A stretch of 64,000 nucleotides of DNA, taken from assembly GCA_942493335.1 (NCBI GenBank), contig OW818693.1:2108001-2172000 (forward strand). Direction: 5' to 3'. The notes below the pieces were generated by a model. It made no database searches. It was given only the letters and a program-made list of their open reading frames with translations, and was not told the DNA's origin. Made by a program: the position numbers and the translations under genes. The stretch is from JAEWSN01 sp942493335 (GTDB lineage Bacteria; Bacillota; Clostridia; DSM-8532). This document shows positions 8,934 to 16,004 of this stretch, piece by piece. Each line of letters opens with the position of its first letter. The stretch's first letter is position 1.

Positions 8934-9973
8934 GTCCCGTCTCCCCCCTTCGCTGCCGTGTCATTTTCAACCTTTTCCTGAAGCGACGCGGCATCCCCCT
9001 GCTGGAAAATCGCAGCAATGATCTCCTCCATCGGCATGCCGGAAATGGTCACATCCGCCACTTCCCCCACGGCCATCAGGCGGCCCATCGTCTCATGCAT
9101 CGAATTGTCCTGCGCATCCACCTCAAGAACCGCTTCGTTTCCCTTGCACTGCAGGACATGGAACCCATCCAACGCAGTACAGTCGATGTCGGACACGTAC
9201 TGCACGCGGATGACCTTCCGTCTCAGGTAGCTTCGCTTGATTTCCGCGACGGTACTGTCCAGGATCATCCTTCCGTGATTGATGACGACCGCCCGGCGGC
9301 AAAGCTGCTCCACATCTCCGATGTCATGGCTGGTAAGGAAGACCGTCACGCCTTCCTCGCGGTTGATCCTGCGGATCATCTCCCGGATCTTCGCCTTCAC
9401 CACCACGTCGAGTCCGATCGTCGGTTCGTCCAGAAAGAGAATTTCCGGTTTGTGCAGCAAGGAAGCGGCCACCTCGCAACGCATCCGTTCGCCCAGGGAA
9501 AGCTTCCTGACAGGAGTTTTCAGGTGTTCTCCGATTTCCAGCAGTTCCACCAGCGCGTCCAGCCGTTTCTGCAGAACCGAACCTTCCACATCGTAGATTG
9601 CGCCGAGGAGCCGGAAACTGTCGAGGGCCGGAAGATGCCAGTAGAGCATCGACTTCTGTCCGAACACGCTGCCGATGCGGTAAGCCAGCTGCCGTTGATC
9701 CTTTCCCGGTATCAACCCGGCAACGGTCATGGTCCCTGAAGTAGGGGTCAGGATGCCGGTCAGCATCTTGATGGTCGTGGACTTGCCCGCTCCGTTCGGT
9801 CCGAGGAAGGCCAGCATCTCACCGCGTTCCACTTCCAGATCAATCCCATCCACGGCCACGATGTCCCGATACTGCGGCTTCCGAATGGCACGGATGCTGC
9901 CGGCAAGTCCAGGTTCCTTCAGCTTGGCGCGATAGTTCTTGGTCAGTTTAGAAGCGGTAAGCATGGTGTTCAT
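8930..9973 (-). CDS. ABC exporter ATP-binding protein, DrrA/YhaQ-like
   Basis: A 347-residue ATPase that powers the exporter. Visible motifs: Walker A GPNGAGKST near residue 67, Q-loop in GSVFGQKSML, signature LSLGERMRCE, Walker B ILFLDEPTIGLD and switch histidine in LTSHDIGDVE. The C-terminal extension of about 80 residues is usual for this subfamily. The N-terminal KNYRAKLKEPG before the Walker region is typical of the partners of DUF990 permeases. I start at 9973 (MNTMLTASKLTKNY), preceded by AAGGAAGG; longer in-frame readings run into the structured leader. First gene of the exporter operon. Confidence 0.9.
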   Translation of the reverse strand: MNTMLTASKLTKNYRAKLKEPGLAGSIRAIRKPQYRDIVAVDGIDLEVERGEMLAFLGPNGAGKSTTIKMLTGILTPTSGTMTVAGLIPGKDQRQLAYRIGSVFGQKSMLYWHLPALDSFRLLGAIYDVEGSVLQKRLDALVELLEIGEHLKTPVRKLSLGERMRCEVAASLLHKPEILFLDEPTIGLDVVVKAKIREMIRRINREEGVTVFLTSHDIGDVEQLCRRAVVINHGRMILDSTVAEIKRSYLRRKVIRVQYVSDIDCTALDGFHVLQCKGNEAVLEVDAQDNSMHETMGRLMAVGEVADVTISGMPMEEIIAAIFQQGDAASLQEKVENDTAAKGGDGT

Positions 9974-10008
9974 GGCGACCTTCCTTTCATTGTGCGAAAA
10001 ATGGGTAT

Positions 10009-10049
10009 GAAAAAGCGCGGCGCCCCCTGTTGCCAGAGTGACTCCGCGC
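10009..10049 (-). terminator. Terminator-like hairpin in the leader of the ABC exporter operon (candidate attenuator)
   Basis: Read on the minus strand, GCGCGG (10049-10044) pairs with CCGCGC (10020-10015). Inside it CUCUG and CAGGG close a GCAA tetraloop, with GUC/GGC pairs between. A run of five U's follows at 10014-10010. It sits between the promoter and the ATPase ribosome binding site, so it can only lower or gate expression of the exporter. Upstream leader hairpins (10082-10087 with 10109-10114; 10067-10071 with 10076-10080) could form a sensing or anti-terminator structure. Confidence 0.65.
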
Positions 10050-10128
10050 ACAGATGTCCGCGTGTAGAAGACTCGTCTTCCGATGCCGCTTTCGGGTGAA
10101 TCCCTTCAGGCATCCTCACTTTTGTGGT

Positions 10129-10158
10129 ATTTTACAAGATTCCCTGCATATCTGTCAA
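10129..10158 (-). promoter_or_regulatory. Promoter of the ABC exporter operon
   Basis: Minus strand: -35 TTGACA at 10158-10153 and -10 TAAAAT at 10134-10129, spacer 18 bases. Transcription would begin near 10122, giving a leader of about 150 bases before the ATPase start at 9973. The -35 box is a perfect consensus. Confidence 0.7.
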
Positions 10159-10166
10159 GGCTTAAT

Positions 10167-10841
10167 TTAACGGTTGTCCGTTTCCGGCGGAATGATTTTC
10201 GTGATGCTGGCGGGAATGATCTTCATGCGGGCCCAATCAATGAAGCGCACGGTTTCGCTCCAGCCATCGAATATCCGGATAAAGCGCTTTTCCCCGCCAT
10301 CCTCATCAGTAAAGACAGTGTACCCGGCAACCGTGACGGTGTGCCCTTCGTAATCCCCCACGGTCAGACTGAGGAGCAGCGGATGCCCCGCATCCACCTG
10401 TTCCCGGATGGTACTCCATTTCTTGAAGTAGTCATTGTCTCCGGTGCCTTCCGGATATCCGAAGGCATCCCATGCATCGCGGACCATATTGTCGATCTCA
10501 AACGGCGTGTAGACGAAGACATCCCGGATGATCCCGCATTTGTGCGGATCATAGCCGTGTATGACCCCGATTTTCCGGACAATCCTGTAGATATCGTGCA
10601 AATCCTCCGGAATTCCCTTGTATTGGCGTTCCCTGTAATATTTCATGACTCGCGTGATGGATGCCAGGGTACAGTTTGGTGCTCCCGCTTCCAGCAGGTT
10701 CTGAACGAAACCACTGATTCCATCCAGAACAGCTTCAGCTTGCAGCAACCATTGCGATCCATATTCCGCCCGCATGTACAGCATGAGGTCTTCGATGCCG
10801 CCATACCCGGAAAACTGCTCCGCTTGTCCGTTTTCCTTCAT
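10167..10841 (-). CDS. C39-like cysteine peptidase-fold protein
   Basis: A 224-residue protein without signal peptide or membrane segment. It shows the papain-like triad arrangement of C39-like proteins: a cysteine in APNCTLASITRVMKYY (helix start), a histidine in EGHTVTVAGYTVF and an aspartate in IRIFDGW. This resembles the peptidase C39-like family, which includes peptide-cleaving and inactive members; I cannot tell whether it is active. I start at 10841 because GAGG lies eight bases upstream; a GTG at 10859 is a weaker alternative. It lies next to the exporter operon on the same strand, but the exporter has its own promoter between them. Confidence 0.6.
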   Translation of the reverse strand: MKENGQAEQFSGYGGIEDLMLYMRAEYGSQWLLQAEAVLDGISGFVQNLLEAGAPNCTLASITRVMKYYRERQYKGIPEDLHDIYRIVRKIGVIHGYDPHKCGIIRDVFVYTPFEIDNMVRDAWDAFGYPEGTGDNDYFKKWSTIREQVDAGHPLLLSLTVGDYEGHTVTVAGYTVFTDEDGGEKRFIRIFDGWSETVRFIDWARMKIIPASITKIIPPETDNR

Positions 10842-11011
10842 TCTTTCATCCTCGTTCACCCATCATTTGTTATTTCCAATTATATCATGTTCAAGAAACA
10901 AGTCCTCTATTATGTTCAATTTTTTCCTTATATATGCAAATCGTGTGTTTCACAACAGGGAATACGGCAACCGTCGCCGCATGCAGGCATGTCACACGGA
11001 CAACTTGTCAG

Positions 11012-11053
11012 AAAAAGCCAAGAATCGGCTTTTTCCCCGGAATCATGTATAAT
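11012..11053 (+). promoter_or_regulatory. Promoter region of the SPFH gene with an overlapping hairpin
   Basis: A perfect -10 box TATAAT lies at 11048-11053, 30 bases before the SPFH start. No good -35 is present. Instead an 8-9 bp inverted repeat (AAAAAGCC at 11012-11019 with GGCTTTTT at 11027-11034) occupies the -35 region; it reads as a terminator on both strands. It could block read-through into the gene or serve as an operator. Confidence 0.5.
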
Positions 11054-11082
11054 ATTTACATCGTTTGAAAGGAGGCAGCAGC

Positions 11083-12102
11083 ATGTTTGGGATCCGCTTC
11101 ATCAAGTTCCAGCCCAGTGAGTATGTCCTGCGATATGCCAATGGCAAGATCGTACGGGAAGGCGCCGGTTTGTCTTTTTACTACTATGCGCCGTCCACTT
11201 CCATTGTTGTTGTTCCTGTCGGCAGTGTGGATGCGCCTTTTATCTTCGAAGAAGTCACTTCGGACTTCCAAACCGTTTCCGTCCAAGGTCAGATAACCTA
11301 TCGAATCGTGGATCAGAAGAAGGTTTCCGGCCTTCTCAACTATACGCTGGACATGCACGGCCGCGGTTACGCGTCGGAAGACCCGCAGAAACTGCCGCAG
11401 CGTGTCATCAACATCGTTCGCGTACTCACAAAGAAAACGCTCGAGGGCCTGCTCCTGAAGGATGCCATCAAATCGAGCGAACTACTGGCGCAGGGGATCC
11501 TGCAGAACATCCGCAAAAATGAGGAGATCGGGTTGCTCGGTGTGGAGATACTCGGTCTTTCCATCCTTGCCATCCTGCCGAACAAGGAGACAGCCCGTGC
11601 GCTGGAAGCCCAGGCGCGCGAGCAGATTCTCCGCAAGGCGGACGAGGCCATTTATGAACGACGGAATGCTTCCATCGAACAGGAGCGCCGTGTGAAGGAA
11701 AATGAATTCAACACGGAAATCGCCATTGAAAACAAAAAACGCCAGGTGCGCGAAACCCAGCTTGAAGCCGCGCGGGCTGTCCAACAGAAGCAGAACCAGC
11801 TCCAGGAGGAGCAGATGAATTTCGACACAACGCTGGAGGAGAAGAAGAAGGACCTCGTATCGTTGAGCGTGCAGAACGCGAAGTCGGAAGCGGATGCAAA
11901 GGCTTATGAGCTGACCGCCGTGATGAAATCACTCGATGGCATTCATCCGAGTGTCATCCAGTCGCTTGCCGGCATCGGCATGTCCCCGGACAAACTGATC
12001 GCACTGGCTTTCCAGGACCTTGCCGGAAACGCAGGCAGGATCGGTCAGCTCAACATCACGCCGGACCTGCTGCAGAGCCTGATGAAGGAACCGAAGGGAT
12101 GA
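11083..12102 (+). CDS. SPFH/band 7 domain protein
   Basis: A 339-residue protein with an SPFH (band 7) domain over about residues 25-180, starting MFGIRFIKFQPSEYVLRY, followed by a charged coiled coil of about 80 residues (EIAIENKKRQVRETQLEAAR and LQEEQMNFDTTLEEKKKDL) and a small C-terminal domain. No N-terminal membrane helix is visible, so membrane association would be peripheral. SPFH proteins form ring-like scaffolds that organise membrane microdomains or proteases. AAGGAGG at 11068-11074 fixes the start at 11083. The NAD-kinase-like gene follows after 78 bases on the same strand and is probably its functional partner. Confidence 0.82.
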   Translation: MFGIRFIKFQPSEYVLRYANGKIVREGAGLSFYYYAPSTSIVVVPVGSVDAPFIFEEVTSDFQTVSVQGQITYRIVDQKKVSGLLNYTLDMHGRGYASEDPQKLPQRVINIVRVLTKKTLEGLLLKDAIKSSELLAQGILQNIRKNEEIGLLGVEILGLSILAILPNKETARALEAQAREQILRKADEAIYERRNASIEQERRVKENEFNTEIAIENKKRQVRETQLEAARAVQQKQNQLQEEQMNFDTTLEEKKKDLVSLSVQNAKSEADAKAYELTAVMKSLDGIHPSVIQSLAGIGMSPDKLIALAFQDLAGNAGRIGQLNITPDLLQSLMKEPKG

Positions 12103-12180
12103 CGACCACAAAGCAAAGACACTGCTCCGGTGGAAACAGCCCTTCCTATTAATCCAGAAACCTGGAAAGGGATCCGTCAC

Positions 12181-13122
12181 ATGACGCAACGGCTCACGGA
12201 GAACAAGATCATTCTGATCAAGCGCAGAACCCGGCTCGAGGATCTGATCGCCAGGTACAACACGCTCGGTCAGGCAAAGTACTACATCGAGCACCTCGGC
12301 AGTGATTTTTCGGATTACGTTTCCGAAGATGAGCGATACAAACGGGCTGTATCGGAATCGGTTGCCTCCCTGGAATCCCTTGCAAGAGTCCAGGTGGTGG
12401 ATCGCGAATTCGTCCCGAATTTTCTGTTCGGCGAACAGGATGTCATCGTGGCCATCGGGCAGGACGGGCTGGTCGCAAACACAATGAAATACCTCACGAC
12501 CCAGCAGCTGGTGGGCGTCAATCCGGATCCCGCTAGATGGGACGGAGTCCTGCTTCCGTTTAGGGTGACCGATCTCCGGTCAGTCATGCAGGATGTTTTC
12601 CGTCAGAAGCGACCCATCAGGGAAGTTTCGATGGCCAAGGTTACTTTGAATGACGGCCAGACCCTGTACGGTGTCAATGACCTGTTCATCGGACAACGGA
12701 CGCATGTGTCCTCCCGGTATCGGCTCCAGCTGGGCACCCGTCAGGAACAGCAGTCCTCAAGCGGAATCATCGTTTCAACGGGGCTTGGTTCCACCGGCTG
12801 GCTCCGCAGTGTCATCGCCGGTGCGTCCGGCATCGTTGGCGAACTGGGCGGTGGGCGGCAGAAACAGCAGCCCGATCCGAAAATACCCTGGAACGCAGAC
12901 TTTCTGCTTTTCTCCGTTCGCGAACCCTTTCCAAGTAAAACCACGAAGACGGACCTGGTGTATGGGAAGCTGACAAACGCGTCCCCTTTGCGGATTCTCT
13001 CCCAGATGCCGGAAAACGGCGTCATTTTCAGCGATGGGGTGGAGAGTGATTTTCTTCATTTCAATTCCGGGATCGAGGCTGTCGTCACGGTTGCGGAAAA
13101 AAAAGGGCGCCTGGTCGTATGA
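12181..13122 (+). CDS. NAD kinase-like protein
   Basis: A 313-residue protein whose central part matches the NAD/diacylglycerol kinase fold: VIVAIGQDGLVANTMKYL corresponds to the GGDG nucleotide-binding loop (GQDG here) and IIVSTGLGSTGWLRS to the conserved TGSTA(Y) substrate loop. The first 90 residues are charged and helical and are not part of a standard NAD kinase. The variant GQDG and the extra N-terminus suggest a specialised paralogue, not the housekeeping enzyme. ATG 12181 is preceded by AAAGGG at nine-base spacing. It follows the SPFH gene, with which it is probably co-transcribed. Confidence 0.7.
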   Translation: MTQRLTENKIILIKRRTRLEDLIARYNTLGQAKYYIEHLGSDFSDYVSEDERYKRAVSESVASLESLARVQVVDREFVPNFLFGEQDVIVAIGQDGLVANTMKYLTTQQLVGVNPDPARWDGVLLPFRVTDLRSVMQDVFRQKRPIREVSMAKVTLNDGQTLYGVNDLFIGQRTHVSSRYRLQLGTRQEQQSSSGIIVSTGLGSTGWLRSVIAGASGIVGELGGGRQKQQPDPKIPWNADFLLFSVREPFPSKTTKTDLVYGKLTNASPLRILSQMPENGVIFSDGVESDFLHFNSGIEAVVTVAEKKGRLVV

Positions 13123-13131
13123 CCGGCGTCC
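13097..13131 (-). terminator. Terminator of the PadR/DUF2812 operon inside the NAD-kinase-like gene end
   Basis: Arms 13105-13111 plus 13113-13116 pair with 13121-13131 (11 bp with one bulge, loop GTAT). On the minus strand it is followed by eight T's (13104-13097), making an excellent terminator for the genes at 13210-14099. On the plus strand it overlaps the stop codon of the NAD-kinase-like gene and has only a weak T-tract. Confidence 0.75.
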
Positions 13132-13209
13132 TTGTATTGAGCGGGCCGCAATATTGCCGATCAGGCATTTTTGATCCATGCGGCATGTCGGCGGAGCAGC
13201 TTTTCGTTG

Positions 13210-13773
13210 TCACTCCCGGATCCTTTGTTCCGCCCGCAGCCGCTTGATTTTCTTCATCAGCGGGATATCGAGCATCAGGAAAAAGAAGCCCAACACCAGC
13301 AGCGAGCAGCCAAGGACCAGATTTGAGGCGGGCTGGCTGCCGAGCGCATCCCGGAAAACCATGCCGACCACTCCCACGATCAGGTTGATCCCGCCAATCA
13401 TGAATTCCACCCACATCAGCATCGACCAAATCCGATGAACCCGGATCTCATGGGCCAATTTCGAGGCCAGATCCGAATACAGGTCGAATTCGCCGTCTTC
13501 GGCACGTTTTCTCAGATAGATCCAGCGCATATAGGTTGCGACGACCTCCACCCCGTTCTCCTCCAGAAACCGGAGATAGGACGCACTTTCCGGATGCGAC
13601 GGAAGGTTTTCCAGCAGTTCGATGCGGTAGGTCCACTGCCCTTTCCCGGAGTCTTCGAACACATAACGGCACCACGAATAGTCCACCAGTGCAAGCCCCA
13701 TGGCCGACATCCGATTGATCCATTCCTCTTCCTTCTCATAATTCCAAATGACTTTCCGAATCACTTGCTTCAT
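13210..13773 (-). CDS. DUF2812 membrane protein
   Basis: A 187-residue protein: a soluble N-terminal half (MKQVIRKVIWNYEKEEEW, then MSAMGLALVDYSWCRYVFE) and two C-terminal membrane helices (MLMWVEFMIGGINLIVGVVG and NLVLGCSLLVLGFFFLMLDI). This is the DUF2812 layout; such genes are regularly coupled to a PadR-type repressor, as here. The start codon overlaps the PadR stop by four bases. The role is unknown; the family is generally suspected to work in membrane stress or as an effector or sensor for the repressor. Confidence 0.82.
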   Translation of the reverse strand: MKQVIRKVIWNYEKEEEWINRMSAMGLALVDYSWCRYVFEDSGKGQWTYRIELLENLPSHPESASYLRFLEENGVEVVATYMRWIYLRKRAEDGEFDLYSDLASKLAHEIRVHRIWSMLMWVEFMIGGINLIVGVVGMVFRDALGSQPASNLVLGCSLLVLGFFFLMLDIPLMKKIKRLRAEQRIRE

Positions 13774-14099
13774 GCTTCATGCTCCCCGGCAACGCCCTTG
13801 CCGTTCTCCAACAGTTCTTCCAGACGCAGGATTTCCTGCCGGACGACCCGTTTCCCTTCCTCCGTAATGACATAGCCCTTTTTCCGCGAATCCACTTCAC
13901 CCGGCAGCGCTGCGATCCATCGCCTTTCCAGAAGGGTGTTCAGTGCCCCGTACAAGGTTCCGGCCCCGAGGTTCAGCCGCTCCCGGCTCAACAGTCTGAC
14001 ATTCTGCATGATGCCGTACCCGTGCATCGGCGCATACAGGGAAAGCAGAATGTAGAAGACTGCTTCCGTCAGTGCGCCGCGTTCATTGTTGTCCGCCAT
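13770..14099 (-). CDS. PadR family transcriptional regulator
   Basis: A 109-residue winged-helix repressor: LTEAVFYILLSLYAPMHGYG, IMQNVRLLSRERLNLGAGTLY, then ALNTLLERRWI are the hallmark PadR helices and wing, and a short dimerisation helix closes the protein (EILRLEELLENGKGVAGEHEA). Start at 14099 (MADNNERG) has GGGAGGG seven bases upstream. It is the first gene of a two-gene operon with DUF2812 and probably autoregulates through the repeat array directly upstream. Confidence 0.88.
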   Translation of the reverse strand: MADNNERGALTEAVFYILLSLYAPMHGYGIMQNVRLLSRERLNLGAGTLYGALNTLLERRWIAALPGEVDSRKKGYVITEEGKRVVRQEILRLEELLENGKGVAGEHEA

Positions 14100-14150
14100 G
14101 TTCATCCCTCCCGTCCATGATGTGTTCCCATGATCCATATACTCCGGCTG

Positions 14151-14225
14151 CCGTTATATTGTCTTCCGTTACAACGCTTATCGTTATATCTGTTTACGTT
14201 ATATCGTCTTCCGATATATTTGTCA
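14151..14225 (-). promoter_or_regulatory. padR promoter embedded in a five-unit 15-bp repeat array (likely operator)
   Basis: The core CGTTATAT or a near variant recurs at 14152, 14167, 14182, 14197 and 14212, exactly every 15 bp. On the minus strand a -35 TTGACA (14226-14221) and a -10 TATAAC (14203-14198) with 17-base spacing overlap the last two units. The array lies between divergent padR and the acyltransferase gene, so it could control both. Confidence 0.65.
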
Positions 14226-14264
14226 AGATCATCTTTTCCAGATGAGCCGCAGGACGTCCGAATA

Positions 14265-14295
14265 TTGACAGATTCCGTCTCTGAAATGGTATGAT
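14265..14295 (+). promoter_or_regulatory. Promoter of the acyltransferase gene
   Basis: -35 TTGACA at 14265-14270 and an extended -10 TGGTATGAT ending at 14295. The spacer is 19 bases, long but tolerable with the TG extension. GGAGG precedes the ATG at 14328. Confidence 0.55.
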
Positions 14296-14327
14296 GTCGG
14301 AGAGACAACCCGCCTGCGGAGGTTACC

Positions 14328-15860
14328 ATGGGGAACCGGACCCGTATGCACATCCCCATTTGTGAAGCCCGCATCCGGCACCGGCTGCGGCCGTCTTCGC
14401 CTTCCCCTGCGTTTCTGCGCTTCATTCGACTGGCCGCGCCTTTTTATGCGCGTTTCGCCCTTCGCATCACAGACATCCGACTCAGGAATCCGGAAACACT
14501 CGTGAATGCCTGGAAGGATTTCCAGGAGAAACGGGTCCGTTTGATTCTTGCTTTTCGCCACCCCTACGGAGAAGAGCCTCAGGTGATGAGCATCGTCTGT
14601 GACACGTTGCTTTCGGGAGCAGCACGGGCATTGGGCATGTGCATCCCGGGAAAACCGCATGTCCGGCTGCTGCACGGATATGAAGTCGCCCTGTGGGGGG
14701 ATGCCGTCATCCGGGCGGTTCTTCCCCTGTCCGGCGCTTTGCCGGTCTACCATCGAAAAACAGATGCTTCCGGCATGAAACTGATTCGTTCCGTCCTCAA
14801 GGAGGGTCCATATCCGGTCGCGCTGGCACCCGAGGGCCAGGTTTCCTATCGCAGTGAAACCGTTCCCCGACTTGAGCCCGGCACCATGCGCATGGCATTC
14901 TGGTGCGCCCGGGATCTGAAGCAGGAAGGGCGTTCGGAACGCACGCTTGTTCTTCCCATCTCCATCCATCATCAGTTTGATCCCCGCGATGCAGGCAAAT
15001 TCCTGAAACTCATGCGTCAATTGGAGATCCGCTGCGGTCTTGAGCCGGCGATGCATGCCACGGCATCAGAATGGCCCGATGGCAGTGAATTCAGGAAAGG
15101 CACGAGGGACAGGCTGGTCCGGATCGAAACCACCCTGCTCCGGCTTGCGGAAGAGCACTATGGCGCATTGTGCGGGTACAAGCCACCTGAACCGCATGAC
15201 GCCGAAGAACTGGCGGACTCGCCCGAAAAACGCCGGCAACATTGGATCAGCGTGATGCTGACCGCTTTGGATACCGGCGAACGCATCCTTGGAATGACAC
15301 CTCACGCACAGGGGGGCATGTCTTCCCTTGCGGAAGCCGGTTTGGATGGCCGCGTCGATGCTTCCCCGGAATCTCAGGTCGCTCCGGATTCCCTGGATAT
15401 TCTGATCAACCGGGTCTATCGCATTCGCCATGAAGGCTGGGAACGCATTTATCCGACAGAGGCAATCGGCGCACCTGGAATCGTTCGATCCGCCATGGCG
15501 AACCGTCGGGCAGGGGAGGCATGGTATGCGATGCGTCACATGGAATTCGTCGATCTGGCTGCCTATCTCGATACGGCGTATCTGGACAGCGAGCACGATC
15601 CGAACGGTCCATCCTTTGACCGCCTGGTGGAAACCGGTTTGAACCTGTACGACCTCTCCTGCCGTCTGTCTGGCGGAAACTTCACGAACAGGAACAACAC
15701 ACTCCGGAAAAAGGTCGTTGTTCTTGCCGCAGACCCCATTGATGTCACCGCAAGCCTGCCGGAGAAGGAAACAGACTGGAAGAAGGCTGCGGCCAAAGCT
15801 ACCCTTGAACTTGGAGAAGCATTCCGACAGTGCATCCGCACCTACCGGGAATCCGGGTGA
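14328..15860 (+). CDS. PlsC-like acyltransferase domain protein
   Basis: A 510-residue protein whose N-terminal 300 residues resemble glycerolphosphate acyltransferases: LAFRHPYGEEPQ takes the place of the HxxxxD catalytic motif and PVALAPEGQVSYRS corresponds to the substrate-binding PEG block. The C-terminal 200 residues have no recognised domain. The catalytic motif is atypical (H-P-Y-G-E-E), so activity is uncertain. No membrane anchor is obvious. The ribosome binding site GGAGG sits directly upstream. It is divergent from padR across the 15-bp repeat array; the sugar symporter follows on the same strand. Confidence 0.7.
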   Translation: MGNRTRMHIPICEARIRHRLRPSSPSPAFLRFIRLAAPFYARFALRITDIRLRNPETLVNAWKDFQEKRVRLILAFRHPYGEEPQVMSIVCDTLLSGAARALGMCIPGKPHVRLLHGYEVALWGDAVIRAVLPLSGALPVYHRKTDASGMKLIRSVLKEGPYPVALAPEGQVSYRSETVPRLEPGTMRMAFWCARDLKQEGRSERTLVLPISIHHQFDPRDAGKFLKLMRQLEIRCGLEPAMHATASEWPDGSEFRKGTRDRLVRIETTLLRLAEEHYGALCGYKPPEPHDAEELADSPEKRRQHWISVMLTALDTGERILGMTPHAQGGMSSLAEAGLDGRVDASPESQVAPDSLDILINRVYRIRHEGWERIYPTEAIGAPGIVRSAMANRRAGEAWYAMRHMEFVDLAAYLDTAYLDSEHDPNGPSFDRLVETGLNLYDLSCRLSGGNFTNRNNTLRKKVVVLAADPIDVTASLPEKETDWKKAAAKATLELGEAFRQCIRTYRESG

Positions 15861-16004
15861 CAGCGTTCCGGAGGCATTGTCGCAGGATGAAGCGGATACC
15901 GATGATTGGGAAAAGACAGACGAATCCACCGGTGAATGACGATGCGAATGAATCATTGACCACTTCTGATAAAAACCATGCAGGACGCACGAGGGGAGAA
16001 ACGG

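Noticed and set aside
7248..9973. Naming the ABC exporter as a lantibiotic immunity system.
   Set aside because: The DUF990 permease pair and DrrA-like ATPase do not match LanFEG closely and no bacteriocin gene is present; the neighbouring C39-like protein has no ABC domain.
9973..10158. Assignment of the exporter leader to a known riboswitch class.
   Set aside because: None of the conserved cores I know (T-box GGGTGGNACC, SAM-I, cobalamin box, ykkC, fluoride) is present; kept only as an unassigned attenuator.
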